This document shows, one piece after another, positions 18,150 through 29,344 of a stretch of 64,000 bases of DNA. Within the stretch, counting starts at the first letter, position 1; each line of letters starts with the position of its first letter. This stretch comes from Prorocentrum cordatum (Eukaryota; Sar; Dinophyceae; Prorocentrales; Prorocentraceae). Made by a program: the position numbers and the translations under genes. The notes beneath the pieces were generated by a model. That model did no database searches and was not told where the DNA came from. It saw only the letters and a list, made by a program, of their open reading frames with translations. The stretch is taken from NCBI GenBank assembly GCA_963575745.1, contig CAUYUJ010005780.1, positions 1,080,001 to 1,144,000 on the forward strand, read 5' to 3'.

Positions 18150-18770
18150 TGAGTAATGGGAAGAATGTGATGGATGGCGGCCGGGTCGTGTTCAGAGTGT
18201 GGCCATCGCCGTAGCGCCGCGCACATTCGCGTTCTAAAGGCAACAAGTTCACGGCTGGGGGACGGGTGGTTTTCAATCTGTGACTCTCGCTATCGCGCCG
18301 CGCACTTTCGTTATCAACATTTTCAAAAGCTTCACACACGGAGGGCGGCTCCTTTTCAACATGTGGCTCTCGCCTTAGCGCCGCGCGCATTTGCCTAAAG
18401 CAATTGCGACAGTTTCACATATGGAGGGCGGCTCCTTTTCGACATGTGGCTCGCATAAGCACCGTGCACATTCGTCTCAGATGTCTACAACCATTTCACT
18501 GATGCAGGGAGGTTCTATTCTCGAACCTTGACTCTCGTCTCAGCGCCGCGCACATTCACTCTCAAAGTTTGCAACACTTTCACGGATGGCGGGTGGTTCC
18601 TGCTCAATGCGTCGCTCTCGCCTTAGCACCGCGCACAATCGTCCTAAACAATTGCGACATTGTTGCGAATGGAAGGCCGGCTCCTTCTCAAAATGTTGCT
18701 CTCGCCACAACGCCGCGCAAACTCCTTTCATAAAGCTAGAATGCGTTCTAATATTCTGATGGTTGCTGTC
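18150..18770. repeat. Seven-unit satellite, 81-84 bp period
   Basis: The core GCGCCGCGCACATTCG recurs at 18214, 18295, 18378, 18459, 18543, 18626 and 18709. Each unit also carries GGAGGGCGGCTCCTTTTC and GTGGCTCTCGCCTTA. Period near 83 bp. Confidence 0.9.
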
Positions 18771-18877
18771 CAGCAATGGTGTTCTGGCACGCATTATGAT
18801 ATTCAGGGCGCAGCAGTCACGTTACTTTGCGGTGTTGAAGTGCCAGGGATTGCGCTCTGGACCTATGGAGAGGAAAC

Positions 18878-19156
18878 TTAGAGGACAAGTTTACTGAAGC
18901 ATCGTTTGAGCGTCTTGGGCGTATACTCGTCCTCATCCTCCACCTCCACCCCTTCCCCTTCCTCCTCCCCGGTCCCTGTCCCTTCTCCTCCCCGGTCCCC
19001 CTCGTCCGAGGAAGACATCGGCGGAGACCGCACTGGGGACATCTTCGAGGATGCCCGCCTGTACGACAGTTCCGATCCTGGCCGCGACCCTGTAGATAAA
19101 AAGCGAATTGTTTTTCGTGGACACACCGCGAGGGATGTATCCGCACGTCCGCGTGA
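18878..19156 (-). CDS. Acidic C-terminal exon, unknown protein
   Basis: Minus frame opens after a possible acceptor (CTAG or GCAG near 19158) and ends TAA at 18878-18880. It reads 'RKTIRFLSTGSRPGSELSYR', a Ser/Pro stretch 'KMSPVRSPPMSSSDEG', a Gly/Glu run, then 'DEDEYTPKTLKRCFSKLVL'. The upstream element E (19205-19335) carries a CCCCCAG end pointing at this exon, consistent with an intron there. A Ser-rich acidic tail of this kind is often a nuclear or regulatory protein, but I cannot name it. Confidence 0.42.
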   Translation of the reverse strand, partial: SRGRADTSLAVCPRKTIRFLSTGSRPGSELSYRRASSKMSPVRSPPMSSSDEGDRGGEGTGTGEEEGEGVEVEDEDEYTPKTLKRCFSKLVL

Positions 19157-19204
19157 CTGCTAGTCCCCGCCCTGGAATTCAGACAGTGAGGGCGTGGATA
19201 CTGG

Positions 19205-19335
19205 GGGACGAAGGGGTACCGATACAGCTGCTCCATGGACCTCCCAAAGGATGCATCTAGACCCGAACTTTGAGAAGAATCCGACTGTGGCGACAAGGAC
19301 TCCAGGACGAGCAGCGGCTCTGGAACTCTGAGATC
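19205..19335 (-). mobile_element. Family E introner-like element
   Basis: Plus-strand blocks GGTACCGATACAGCTGCTCC, 'GGACCTCCCAAAGGATGCAT', 'GAATCCGACTGTGGCGACAA' and 'GGACTCCAGGA' align with the copies at 37013-37152 and 61310-61435. On the minus strand it ends GGTACCCCTTCGTCCCCCAG, a plausible splice acceptor. Confidence 0.65.
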
Positions 19336-19764
19336 CGACGTTGTGGACAAATCAAGCATTGCGGACATCACGATCGGAGCACTAGACCCAATCTGTCTGC
19401 TGCGTCTTCGAGCCAGATCCACCTGTGGTGGTCCGAACAACTAGGCATCGTACCTTTCCTGAGTCGAGGATCGTCGACCCCTCGGGAAGCGCCAACGCGG
19501 CACGGTGCCCACAAGTCGTCCGCGGATTCTTGGACCAGACTGATGTGATGCGATTGGCTCAAGGCACGTTCCAAGAATTCCAGAATTCCTCGTTTCGCGA
19601 AACCGTGCGGAGCAATCCGAAATGACGGAAGCGCTGACAACCTTGAAACACTTGGCACGCATCATTACCATGACTTCTCTGGGATGTGGATGCGCTCGCC
19701 GCTCGTCGTGAAGGCCCCACCCAGTAAACCTAAGGGAAAGGCACGCCTTGGAGAACTGGGGGGA
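19336..19764. other. Unresolved; possible degraded minus-strand exon
   Basis: 19380-19650 on the minus strand includes 'RGILEFLERALSQSHHISLV', which looks protein-like but has no clear boundaries. On the plus strand 19553-19562 matches the last 10 bases of the dinoflagellate spliced leader (TTGGCTCAAG) without the 5' part. Confidence 0.3.
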
Positions 19765-19845
19765 ATGCTTCTCAGAAGCAGGCTGCTTCTTAGAAGGCGC
19801 GGGTCCTACATCTGTAGATAAGGCTCGCGCCGTCTAAGAAATCGA
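19765..19845. repeat. Hairpin element family C, copy 2
   Basis: 'GCTGCTTCTTAGAAGGCGCG' pairs with 'GCTCGCGCCGTCTAAGAAAT' around CTACATCTGTAGATAAG. Matches 5683-5790. Confidence 0.62.
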
Positions 19846-20691
19846 AATCGAACCGAATCGGGATCGGAATCGATCGAAATCGAATCGAGCCGGGGGAGTC
19901 GAAATGAGCCCTGAGGTGGTACATTTGCGCCGTCCGCCTGGCGGCTCCCAGAGCGTCCCGAACACGCACTATGCCAAGCCGCAGTCCGACGACGACACCC
20001 CTCTAAAAGCCCAGATAATGCCCTCAGCGAGAAGCCTCGAAGATGGGGTCAGGTGATACCCCCAAACAAACAACAAAAACACTCAAGTGCGATGAAATAA
20101 CCAAAAACTTTGTTTTGTCCATGCGCTGTTCAAATCACACGCGACTCCCAAACATCGAAACACGTTCAGGCGGGCAGCTTCCGCATCGCATCGGCTTCGC
20201 GATGGAAGACTTAATGTAAAGCACTTACGCCCCCCGCCCCGTGGAAGCACAGTTCTCTGAGCAGTGAGCCAGGGCAGCAATCGAAAGCTAAAATGCGAAG
20301 CATTTTAAGTACCCGTCTGAAGGAGGCAGGAGCACACGCAAAAGTAGCGCCTAGCCTCCGGGCCTGCGGCCAGGGCCAAGACGAGGAGCAAACGTTGAGT
20401 GAACAGCCCTCCTGGGAGAGAAGTAAATATCAACGCCCGGCAAAGACCAGACAGGAGGGAGGAGGAAGAGGAGGAGGAAGAAGGGGAAGCAGAGAAGGGG
20501 GAAAAGTAACGAATTCCCGCCCCCCTCTGAGCGGGAGCCAACCTACTCATGTTTCCAGCGCGCTCACCCCTCACGAACCTTCCCTCGTGTGCTCGGGCGC
20601 GAGCGCCGAGCTCGCCGAAGGGGTGCCTTCGCTCGCTCCCTGCACGGGAACCGAGCACTCGAGCCAACCATGGTTATTGTATTGCACTTGA
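19846..20691. other. No supportable gene
   Basis: 19846-19905 is CGAATCG-type simple sequence. 20455-20500 is a GGA-rich tract. A minus frame over 20305-20667 has a hydrophobic Leu-rich end but no splice or start evidence. Confidence 0.4.
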
Positions 20692-20862
20692 TCAGATGGG
20701 GTCGGAGGACGGCGCCGCATCGGCAATGCGTAGGCGACGTCGGCGCTGGCGCCGTCAGCGTGAAGAAAGTATGGCTCCACATCGAACCGCATCGCCGATG
20801 CATGGGCGATGCGGCGCTAACCTCCGACATCATCTACTTCGACTCCATTTGGGAGGCCTGAG
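20692..20862. mobile_element. Hairpin element family A, copy 2
   Basis: Left arm 'GATCAGATGGGGTCGGAGGA', right arm 'CTCCGACATCATCTACTTCG' followed by CATTTGGGAGGCC; internal palindromes GCCGCATCGGCAATGCG and CGCATCGCCGATGCATGGGC. Same family as 14061-14222. Confidence 0.75.
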
Positions 20863-20959
20863 CAAAAGTCTCCTACGACAGCACGGCGCCCCTCACAAAC
20901 AGCCCAACATCTCGATCAAGACCGCAACCGGGAGGCAATCATGCGGGACCCAGAGCAGT

Positions 20960-21290
20960 GACACAGTGGCGTCCCAGCGGTCCAGGCGGCCCCTCTTATC
21001 AGGCCCCACAGGGCCCGACGACAGCTGAAGAGCCAACTCAAACCCGCCCCGAACCCACCCCCAAAATGCCGAATGTTGGCCGACGGGAACCCAAGACTGA
21101 TCCAGGATCCCCTTTTCCGCTGTGGCCCAAGATGCCCAAAAAGCTCTCGAGAAGCTCGGAAACGCATCGCCTAAAAGGCGCCCCTCAAGAGGCGGCAACT
21201 GAAAACTTGATGGGACCCCCAGAGGCAACGCCATCACCATGCGACGCAAACAAAAGTGCCACACTACCGAGCTTCTACTAAGAGGAAAAA
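20960..21290. repeat. Weak CCAAG-type repeat stretch
   Basis: Loose CCCAAGATGCCCAAAAAG and CCCCACAGGGCCC units, more diverged than the main tracts. The long minus frame across it (20893-21411) is Leu/Trp/Gly-rich in the manner of other CCAAG tracts. Confidence 0.5.
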
Positions 21291-21294
21291 CAAA

Positions 21295-21477
21295 CTGCAC
21301 AAATATGAACTGTCGGAGATCCGCGCAGATCTGTTGGATCGGCGCTGAAGCCCCCCTCAGGCACGCGGAGCGCGCCAGGAGCGGCCCTGGAGGCGCCGCC
21401 AGGGTGGCCAAACGCCGATCCGAGAATCTGCGCGGAGCGACGCAAGTTTATGGTTATGCAGTCTTTTCTTTTTCGAC
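21295..21477 (-). mobile_element. Family B introner-like element with GT...AG ends
   Basis: On the minus strand it starts GTCGAAAAAGAAAAGACTGC right after GCGCAG and ends 'GTTCATATTTGTGCAG'. Inverted arms CGCTCCGCGCAGATTCTCGG and 'GATCTGCGCGGATCTCCGAC'. At 183 bp with GT and AG exactly at its borders it has the form of a complete intron next to the exon-like sequence at 21478-21570. Confidence 0.72.
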
Positions 21478-21570
21478 CTGCGCAGCTTCCCCAAGTGTGG
21501 CGGCGGCAAACATGTAGGAGTGCGCCTCCGACGACAGAGTAGGGGCACGACCCCCTTCTCCGACGCGTGG
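21478..21570 (-). CDS. Short exon candidate before element B2
   Basis: Minus frame 'APTLSSEAHSYMFAAATLGE' then AAQ, ending exactly at CAG followed by the GT of element B2. Upstream it runs into a GAC-rich simple repeat (21590-21690), so its start is unknown. The continuation across the element is not identified. Confidence 0.33.
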
Positions 21571-21589
21571 CAGGCTGGCCAGCGCGACG

Positions 21590-21690
21590 ACGATGACGCC
21601 GTCGCCGTCGCAGCCGCCGCCGCCGCTGCCGCCGACGACGACGACGACGACGATGAGGACGACGTCGACGTCAACGTCGACGGCATTCTT
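21590..21690. repeat. (GAC/GCC)n trinucleotide tract
   Basis: Run of GAC, GCC and GTC triplets giving poly-Asp/Ala on plus and poly-Val/Gly on minus. Confidence 0.85.
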
Positions 21691-21849
21691 GCGACGATGA
21701 AGACGACGAACTACCCCCCTTGGGACCTCCCCAGCCCGAAACCCCATCCCCGCTCCGCCGCCGCGCGTGCGTCTCGCTCGCGAACCCCGAGCCGGCTCAG
21801 GCGCTGTCCCCTGGGGCGACATATGGGGGGGAGAAGCGCGCACAGTTCG

Positions 21850-23465
21850 TGCCCCTTGGGGACCCCAAGGGGCCCCTTCAGGGCCCCTTCAGGGTACAAA
21901 AGACGCACCTATCTTCAACCCCCCAGTCATCGCCCTCCCATTACGCAACGCCCGACCGCCGCCGAGGCGGGAACTGCCGGCGGAGGGCCTTGCTGTCGTC
22001 GAGGGCGCTCTGCGCGCGCTGCGCCTGGCAAGCCCGACGGGTTCTGGGCCCCGCCCTGCCAGGGCCAGTGGATCGATCCCGGCGGTTCGATGTTCGAGGT
22101 CCGAAATTGTCGGGCGTCTTCGTCGGATCTCGGCGGCGTTTCATCCTCGGGATGCCTTCCAGCTCGCCGAAAGCGTTCTGGGGCTGCCTGGATCGTCCCG
22201 AACGGCCACTGGAGAACCGAAATATGACCCGAAAACCATGCAACAAGAAACGGCCTAAGGGGGGAGGAGGGTTTCTATGACTCGAGGTTCGCCTCGCGCG
22301 CGACCACGACGGTTACCAGGTCCGGGAACGCGGAAAACACATCGGATCGGCAGATCGGATATAATCGGACTGTGCATCGGATCGGGCTGCGTCGGCACGC
22401 AATCAAACTCGAATCGGATCGGCCGCGCCAGGATGCACAACAACGACATACAACATCAGAACGCCTCGGATCGTCGGAATATTGAAATCGAATCGGAAAG
22501 GGCTGGCTTGAGTCGATATCGAATCGGGTCGATCGCATCGAGCTGGATTAGCAAAGGTGGAGGGCTCTCAAATTCCAAGTGGGCAGGAGGTCCGGGAAAC
22601 AAACTTAAACACATGACGACGACGGCGACGCAGACAAACGACGACAACGAGGACGACACACGACACAACGACAGACGAACGAACGCAGTAACGCGAACGA
22701 CGACGCCAGCAGGTGTGAGGGAGGGAGCCCACCCCTCCGCTCCGATTGCGTTGACTTCGTCTGTATACGCCGACTGGGGTGTCTTAAAGGCTCCCCGCGG
22801 GTGAAACGCACACAGAGGGGGGTGGGGCCTTCTACATTGGAGAGGAAGAGAAGGTGGCGGATGAGCAAGACGAAGAGGAGCTTAAGGCAGGGCCGACCTA
22901 AACCGTGCTTTCGTTTTCGTTTTGTCTTCGTGGTCCCTCGCTTTGTCTTCAATGCACCTTTGCTTCAAAACAAAGTCGGCACGAAAACGGCCCACGAAAT
23001 CGCCAAGCCAGCGTTTTGCTCGAGCGCTGCGTTGAGTCAGGTGGAGGATGAGGGGATGAGGATCAGCAGCAGGAGCAGGAGCAAGAGGAGAAGGCAACCC
23101 AGAAGGCGGAAGTGGGGAGAACGAGGGGGGGGGGGCGGCAACGACCAGGAATGAACCGGACGACCAGGAGTGAACCGGATCCAAAAGTGTGGCCCGTTCC
23201 AGGGCGAGAGCGCCATTCGGAGCGACGGGAGCAGAGCGCAAATCCTGACATCTGGCCAACACTGCAGCGATGCACCGTCTCGAAGGACCAAAAGAACCCC
23301 GACCGGAAAAAAGACAATGGAAATGTCAGACTTTGAGGTCCTGTGCAGGAAGCCCACGAGAGAGGCGGCAGCACCGCTGGACTTGATCAGAGGAGAGCGG
23401 ATACCACAATTCACACTGAGCCTTTGTTGGGGACGGAGAGGCCAGGCAGGAGATTAGCAGGGGCC
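21850..23465. other. No supportable gene
   Basis: 22275-22560 is rich in CGGATCGGA and GAATCGAA units; 22618-22690 is a degenerate ACGACG tract; 23040-23110 is GGA/GCA-rich. Frames are open on both strands without consistent protein character. Confidence 0.4.
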
Positions 23466-23570
23466 GCCCAGATGGGGTTGGAGAAGCTGGGAGCCGAGAA
23501 ACGCACCGCATCGCCCTTGCACCGCCGTTGCATCGGCAACGCCCCAAGCTCGACGCTCTCACAGCCAACC
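23466..23570. mobile_element. Hairpin element family A, partial copy 3
   Basis: Left arm 'GCCCAGATGGGGTTGGAGAA' and central 'CGCACCGCATCGCCCTTGCA' match copies 1 and 2; the right arm is degraded. Confidence 0.5.
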
Positions 23571-23698
23571 GTGTGTGACGGTCCCTTCCTCTGAAAGCTC
23601 GCTGCCCCCCGGCAGTGTGACACATCGTAACGAACCCTCCACCCGCATACATCGGCCGTGTGGAACGATTTTGGAAAGCCCGTCCGAGCAAGGGCGAA

Positions 23699-24190
23699 TC
23701 ATTCATCATCAGACTGGTGGGCGCCGATTCTCCAAAGCACCCCTAAACGACCGAGGGGCCCAGGGCAGGGGTCGGGGGACCTATGGGGCCGCGAATCGAA
23801 AAGGCATACACCGTCCTCGTCGTCACTGCCGCACCCGTCCTCGTCGTTGCTGCCGCCGCCGTTCTCTTCCTCCTCGTCGTCGTCGCCGCCGCCGCCTGTC
23901 GCCGTCCGCGTCGTCTCGTCGCCGCCGCCGTCGTCCTCGTCGTCCTCCTCGTGCAATACGCCTGGGCCCTCCCCTCCATGCCTGACGCCCCTAGCGGCGC
24001 GCGGGGCGCGTCCAAGCCTCCGACTCCAGCCTGCGCAACTTGGCCTCGCGCCGCCGCGCGGCCGCGCGGGTGGTGCAGACCGCGCGGGTCCACGTCCACC
24101 CCCCCCCCCTCCCGCTTCGCGAGCTCCTGTTCCTGCTGCTGCTCATCCTCATCCTGTTTATCCTTCTGCTCCTGCTGCTGTTACCTCCCG
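23699..24190 (-). CDS. Charged low-complexity protein fragment
   Basis: Minus-strand segments read Gln/Glu/Asp/Lys-rich 'QKDKQDEDEQQQEQELAKRE', then Arg-rich 'RAAARRREAKLRRLESEAW', then Asp/Glu/Gly-rich 'VLHEEDDEDDGGGDETTRTA' ending TGA-free until 23699. They are in different frames, separated by an 11-G homopolymer and by a possible CAG|G acceptor near 23975, so two exons or a frameshift are implied. Much of the acidic part derives from GTC/CTC simple repeat and could be chance. Confidence 0.33.
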
Positions 24191-24295
24191 CCACCTCGTC
24201 TCCTCCCGCGCAGGCCCCCGCTCCTCCTCATTCAGTGCCAACCTTTCACGCCCCTGATTTCTTCAGAGGCCACATAGCGACTGGGGCGGCTGCGA

Positions 24296-24346
24296 CAAAG
24301 CATGGGATGCAGAAGAAGAAGAAGACGACGAAGAAGAAGAAGAGAT
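24296..24346. repeat. (GAA)n microsatellite
   Basis: GAAGAAGAAGAAGACGACGAAGAAG-type run in two short blocks. Confidence 0.85.
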
Positions 24347-24639
24347 AACCATAATTAACGAGGAACTGCGATGGGTAGCTTCAGGGAGAGACAGAAACCA
24401 ATGGACTTACAATATTATGCATGACAGGGGTGCGAGCGAACATGGGGTATGTGGCAGGCTGCGCAATAATAGTACTATGAGTACGATGAGCCATCCAGCC
24501 CAGCATCGTAAATGAAGCAAGCGCCCGACGTCCGAACGATCAAACATGTTTGTTTGCTTTGTTACGAGAACCCACATCATGACCCTGCTGCGTGTGTGCG
24601 TGCGTGAGCGTGTGTGCATGTGTGCACGTGGCGTGTGGG

Positions 24640-24880
24640 CGTTATTCCACCAATCCTCTCAATCTGGAACGTTTCGGCTTCGACCACCCCCTTCGGGAAG
24701 GGTCTCGTCACCGTTCCGTATTCATACACACCCCCTTCCCCACCCAACCGGCAACAAACCTGGGACAATGCCCCCGCCATCCCTGTCAAACATAATGCGA
24801 CGTGCTCAAGGAGCGCATGCGCAAGATCCAAGTAAGATTGCATAGAATCGGCCAAACCGACGCCTGAAGACCTCGCTAGA
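24640..24880 (-). CDS. Orphan coding-like segment
   Basis: Minus frame with good amino-acid balance: 'GVGLADSMQSYLDLAHALLE', 'HVALCLTGMAGALSQVCC' and 'PFPKGVVEAETFQIERIGGI'. No start, stop or splice site can be placed with confidence; the downstream side runs into a TG-rich tract. No family recognised. Confidence 0.33.
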
Positions 24881-25239
24881 TGGCAATACGTGTGCGCCAA
24901 ACCGCCTTGATCCAACTTGGACTGAGCAGACTTGTTATTAATGAGGCGTCGAGAAGATCAGACACACAAGTATGATGAATGAAAGGAGAGGGCAACGAGG
25001 AGCGGGATAGAAGAGGCGAGGGGAATGAGAAAATGCGGCAAGATACTGTATACTTCCAACAGTACTGTAGCGTGTTCATACACACGAAGCAGTAGCTACA
25101 CCGACCTTCTGGGCGGAGGTGGTTTAACGTGTTGTCTTTTCCAATGCTCTTATTCTCCCTTGGGGATGGGCTTACCTCTCCACCTGCCTGTTCCCCTGGG
25201 TCTCAATGGAAGGGGAGGGCAGCGAAAAGAGCCTCCTAA
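24881..25239. other. No gene seen
   Basis: Mixed-composition sequence without repeats or consistent open frames. Confidence 0.4.
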
Positions 25240-25400
25240 TTTGCCCAAGATTGCTCGGGCCCAAGATAGCCCAGGTTGCTGCCACGATGGCTCAAGATAG
25301 CCCGAGCTTGCTCAAGATCGTTTTGCAAAATGCTTTCATGAGACCACATGCTAAAAGGGGGCACGGAGCCCCTAAAAGGACCACCCGAGAGGCCAACATC
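25240..25400. repeat. CCAAG-type repeat tract
   Basis: Units such as 'GCCCAAGATAGCCCAGGTTG' and 'GATGGCTCAAGATAGCCC' on the plus strand, same orientation as the other tracts. Confidence 0.6.
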
Positions 25401-25532
25401 CTTCCACAGCCTCCGGAACGTCACTGACATGTGCCTTCTCGCTAGTTCGCTTTCGATGGGCTTTTGATGCCTCAGTGGGTCCACGATGGCAAAAGAGAGC
25501 CCCAATAGAGACATCATGTTAGAGACATGTGG

Positions 25533-25860
25533 TCACCCTGATCGAAACATATCTATCGGTCGCGCCCGGATGCGTGAACAGCAGAAGCAGGGCGCCTCCA
25601 GCGTGGAGTTCTCGTTGCGAAGCTGCGACTCGACCTCAACCACAAATATGGAATTCCAAATGCTCGCGTCAGTGCGGAAGTGAACTGCTGATGGACACGA
25701 GAGACGTACAGCATGAATGCTAATGCAGCAGGCACGGTAACACACAGTACGTGTGGTTGCATGTTCCCTTCGTATCCCAGGTCAGGGACATTCTCCGACA
25801 AGTCGCCTCGCGAAGAATTCAACTCCATGCAGCAGCGTGTAGCGCAGGGGGGGACTCTCC
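25533..25860 (-). pseudogene. Frameshifted coding-like fragment
   Basis: One minus frame reads 'ENVPDLGYEGNMQPH', 'CVTVPAALAFMLYVSRVHQQ'; a second continues 'FRTDASIWNSIFVVEVESQL' and 'RNENSTLEAPCFCCSRIRAR'. The switch near 25660-25690 lacks a convincing intron, so this may be a decayed gene. No family recognised. Confidence 0.3.
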
Positions 25861-26039
25861 TCGTATCCGCCACCGTGACAACGGCACGTTGGGGGTGCGT
25901 TCGGATGCGTGCTCATAGTATATCTGGTTTCCTGTAGTTTTGCAAAACCCCTCCCCGCCGAGCACGCGGGTCAACAAACATCTCCCATGCTGCTGCTCTC
26001 CAACATCCGTCTTGGCATCTGACGACTCCAAAATAGCCG

Positions 26040-26420
26040 AAGGCCGCCTTAACACGCCAGCAAGACGCTCCAAGTCCCTCCAAGAACCATCCTCTCCAGG
26101 ATGCCCCAGTTAACATCCAAAAGAAACTCAAGAAGACACAACTGAAGCCAAAGAGATTGGAACGTATTTCCGATACGTAGGATCGCACCAGGAGAGCTTC
26201 GGTGGACCCCAAGACGACCCCAAGAGCGCCACGAGACAGCCCCCAGGCATCCCGAGAACATCAAATCGTCCAAACAGGGCTCCAATACCTGCACATGCGT
26301 CCCCAAGGTAGGTTGACCGACGGGAGATTGAGCTGTCACGCCCAGGACGATCCACAAAACCCCAACGGGCCCTCACCTGGCCCCCAAAGAGTGTATCAAA
26401 CCAGATGTTCCCAAGAGGCC
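26040..26420. repeat. CCAAG-type repeat tract
   Basis: Diverged GCCAGCAAGACGCTCCAAG and CCCCAAGACGACCCCAAGAG units, plus orientation. Confidence 0.65.
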
Positions 26421-26429
26421 CCGATGACG

Positions 26430-27600
26430 CATCCAGCATGCCTCCTAGAGGGAGGAGCGGAGAGGAGCAGGAGGAAAAGGATGAGGATTGAGGCGGAAAC
26501 ACTATAGGAACTCGCTCACTGGGGCCGCAGATGGAGCTCCCTACAGTCACAGTGCTGCCACTAGGAGCGCCAGGGGCTGTTCTGTCCACGGCGAGCCCCT
26601 GCCACGGGCAGGTTCCGCGACCTGGATCTCAGCACGGCTCGGAAATCAGAGCCAAGCCTGAGCCTAAAGCGGTCCCTGTTTCACTGACTTGACGGTGCGT
26701 TGTGGCCCGATCCGGGCACGAGGGGCATCGGACGCAGCGGCGCCCAGGAGGAGCCGCAGAGCTGCGGAACCTGCAGCAGGCAGCGCAGCAGCAAAGGCGG
26801 CGGCAGGAGGGCACCATGGGGGAGGGGCGAGGAGGCGGACGCCGGAGAGAGGACGAGGTCTGGAAAACGCGTCCGCCCTGTACCGATGGGGACACCTCGT
26901 CGAGCCCGTGGCGCACGGTGTCCTCAGGCCAGGGACAGGAAATTGCCACAAGAGGCACTGTGAAAATAGGCGCGGCGACGCAACTTGGTGTCCGAAGCAC
27001 GCCGAGTTCTACCAGGTATGCGTCTGTCCGCGGGTACGAGGGCAGAGTAAACTCGTTTCTGGCTGCCCGACGCGCAACCACCTTCACGCGATTGCGCTGT
27101 CACTTGGAGTCTTCTGGGAAATGATCTCCCTCCAGCCCAGACCGCGAAGGGCAACGGTCGATTACGTTCACGACCCCTGCGGGTAGCCCAGCCTACAACA
27201 TCACGCATGCTCGCGGACCCGCGGGCAAGCGCAGCGCTCTTTTGCGCCCAGCGCTGCTTCGCTCTTGATGTTCGAAGATGAAGCACGGAGCTGACACGGC
27301 GCACCGATGGGCACGCGCACGCTGCTGGGGCTACGTGCCCGCTAACGCGGCTCCTGGCCACGGACCGGAGCGGACGCCCGCACACGCGACGCGCCGCGAC
27401 CCCTCTCGGGGACGGAGCGGTGATGCGTCATTGCGCCGTGCACCTCCGCCTCAAACTGTGGAAACTTGCCGCAGCGCAGCGTCCACGAGACCCGCACCCC
27501 TCAGACGGCATCCACGAAGTGCATCATCTGGCAGCCGTTTTCTCTCCGCTCACGGCGCCCTCTCCAGCCTGGCTGGACAAACGCAGAGCATGGCAAACGA
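26430..27600. other. GC-rich, several overlapping frames, no gene resolved
   Basis: 26689-27186 (+) includes 'WCPKHAEFYQVCVC', a Cys/His cluster that could be a small zinc-binding motif, and 26924-27385 (-) is also open. Both strands look equally plausible, so no call is made. Confidence 0.35.
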
Positions 27601-28084
27601 ATACAGTAAGACGGATGTTCAGGCAAGATGCATTATACAATACATAAAATGACAAACGACGAGAGGGGAGCCGCAAGACATGTTGGAGCTGACCAACAGA
27701 ACGTGAGAAGATGTCGAAGCGAAACCCCGAGTAATGAGAAGGGAAAAGGGGGACCAACTGGGGCCCTGGAGATGTGCGAGCCGGAGCCGGTGCGACGAGG
27801 AGGAGGCCGAATCTGCACCGACACCGAGCCTGGCCAGGCTCATCCTGGGCCCAGGATGAGGCCTGGCCAGGCTCGGGGTCGGCGTATACTTCGCGTCTGC
27901 GAGCACCACCTCGAGGGGGAGAGCACGGAAGCGCGTGAAGCGCACGGGGAGGGGCGCCAGCAGTCCGCAGCGGCGCGCCCACCACCTCGTCCGAGAGGGC
28001 CCTGAAGGACTGCGGGGCGGACAGGGGGGCTTCCGACCTCCCTCGGATGTGCGTTTTGGCAGAGCCACGGGGTCCGAGCTGGCG

Positions 28085-28180
28085 TGGAGCACGCGCGAAC
28101 ACAGAAGAAGGGAGCCTCGCCTCTGAGACGGGGATGCCCTTCCTGACGCAGCGGACGTAGTGGTAGATGAAATCCCCCAT
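28085..28180 (-). CDS. Short coding-like exon fragment
   Basis: Minus frame 'PGLWRIMGDFIYHYVRCVRK' then GIPVSE, followed by a possible GC donor (GAG|GCGAGG). Upstream an AG lies just before CGTCCCC. The aromatic/basic sequence is not repeat-derived. No family recognised; continuation exons were not found. Confidence 0.33.
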
Positions 28181-28235
28181 GATCCGCCAGAGTCCCGGCG
28201 GGGGACGCTACTGCGTTCTGTGCGATCGACACGGC

Positions 28236-28318
28236 AACACGCAAACACACACGCACACACACACACACACGCACGCACGCACGCACGCACACACACGCAC
28301 ACACACACACACACACCT
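28236..28318. repeat. (CA)n microsatellite
   Basis: ACACAC and ACGCACGC runs. Confidence 0.95.
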
Positions 28319-28769
28319 CAAATTTGAGAGACGAGTGAGACAGGAAAGACGTGACGATACCATTTTCATGTTCTATCTCCTCCTGTTCGAACACCTCCCC
28401 ACGAAGTTTATCGTTATGAGAGGGCGCCGAGCTCAGGCAACCCCACCTAGGTCGCGCCCATCCCAAGAACTACGATACATCTGAATACGTGCATTGTCTT
28501 GGGCGCGTCTTGCGTGCCAACATAAACTCGCCCGCTTCTGATCCGACTGGCCGACGGACAGTGAACATATATGTTACGACACATCTCCTGTATTTGCGTG
28601 GCGCGCAATAGGGTTGCGACGAAATGACACCAGCCCTTTTGGGCTCAGGTGATCAGGCGATATGTGTCTGTCCTCTTCCAAAGAACGTCTTCCCTTCGGG
28701 GAGGTTTAGCGCCCCACACACACTCCCCGGTCTGGACGGGGAGAGGGGACGGAGGCGTGGTTAGAGCGC
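28319..28769. other. No gene seen
   Basis: No repeats or coding signal beyond short chance frames. Confidence 0.4.
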
Positions 28770-29335
28770 CCACGATGGCCCAAGATGGCTCCAACATGAC
28801 CTCCGATGCCCCAAGGTGGCCTCCAAGGCGGCACACGATAGTCGAATCTCATTCAGTACAGCTTCCGGCATACCCCCAAAACGCCTGACAAGAACCTCAA
28901 GACGGTTCCCAGTGCTCTCGGAGCCTCCTCAGCAACCCCCCACCCCCCAAGAAGCCAACATCCTTCGAAACCTACGGCAAATCAATGATTTGTGCCTTCT
29001 CGTTTTTTGCTTCCGATGCGCTGTTTAGCCTGAGTGTGGCCCCCCAATATGGCCCAGAACAACCCCACGAGGGGTCAAGAGGCCCCCAACACGGCGCCAA
29101 GAACGCCGAATATTGGCCCAGGAGCGCCCCCAGAGGTAATATTGGTAGCCCCGTAAGGAGGATATGCATTTAGGACCCCCCTTTCTTTGATCGAGAGCCT
29201 CCAAGATGGCCCCAAGAGGCCTCACAGGGACCCCAACAAGGTCCCTAAGAGAGCCACAAGAGGGCCAACAAACCCCAAAAAGGGGCCCAATATTCCCCCA
29301 AAAAATCCAAAGAGGGCTCCAACAGGCGATTTGGG
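28770..29335. repeat. CCAAG-type repeat tract
   Basis: Units CCCAAGATGGCTCCAACATG, GCCCCAAGGTGGCCTCCAAG, 'CCCCAAGAGGCCTCACAGGG' on the plus strand. Confidence 0.8.
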
Positions 29336-29344
29336 CGGTTCTGT

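Noticed and set aside
18150-18770. CRISPR-like array (regular 83-bp spacing)
   Set aside because: The whole unit is similar, not just a short repeat with unique spacers, and nothing else in the window is prokaryotic.
19545-19562. Second spliced-leader relic (TTGGCTCAAG on plus)
   Set aside because: Only the last 10 bases match, the CCGTAGCC part is absent, and the following frame is very short. Could be chance.
26689-27186. Plus-strand zinc-finger protein (WCPKHAEF with nearby Cys)
   Set aside because: Only a short Cys/His cluster; the minus strand is equally open and no splice or start signals support it.
28636-28656. Spliced-leader-like CCTTTTGGGCTCAGG
   Set aside because: Several mismatches within the conserved TTTTGGCTCAAG core and no CCGTAG upstream.
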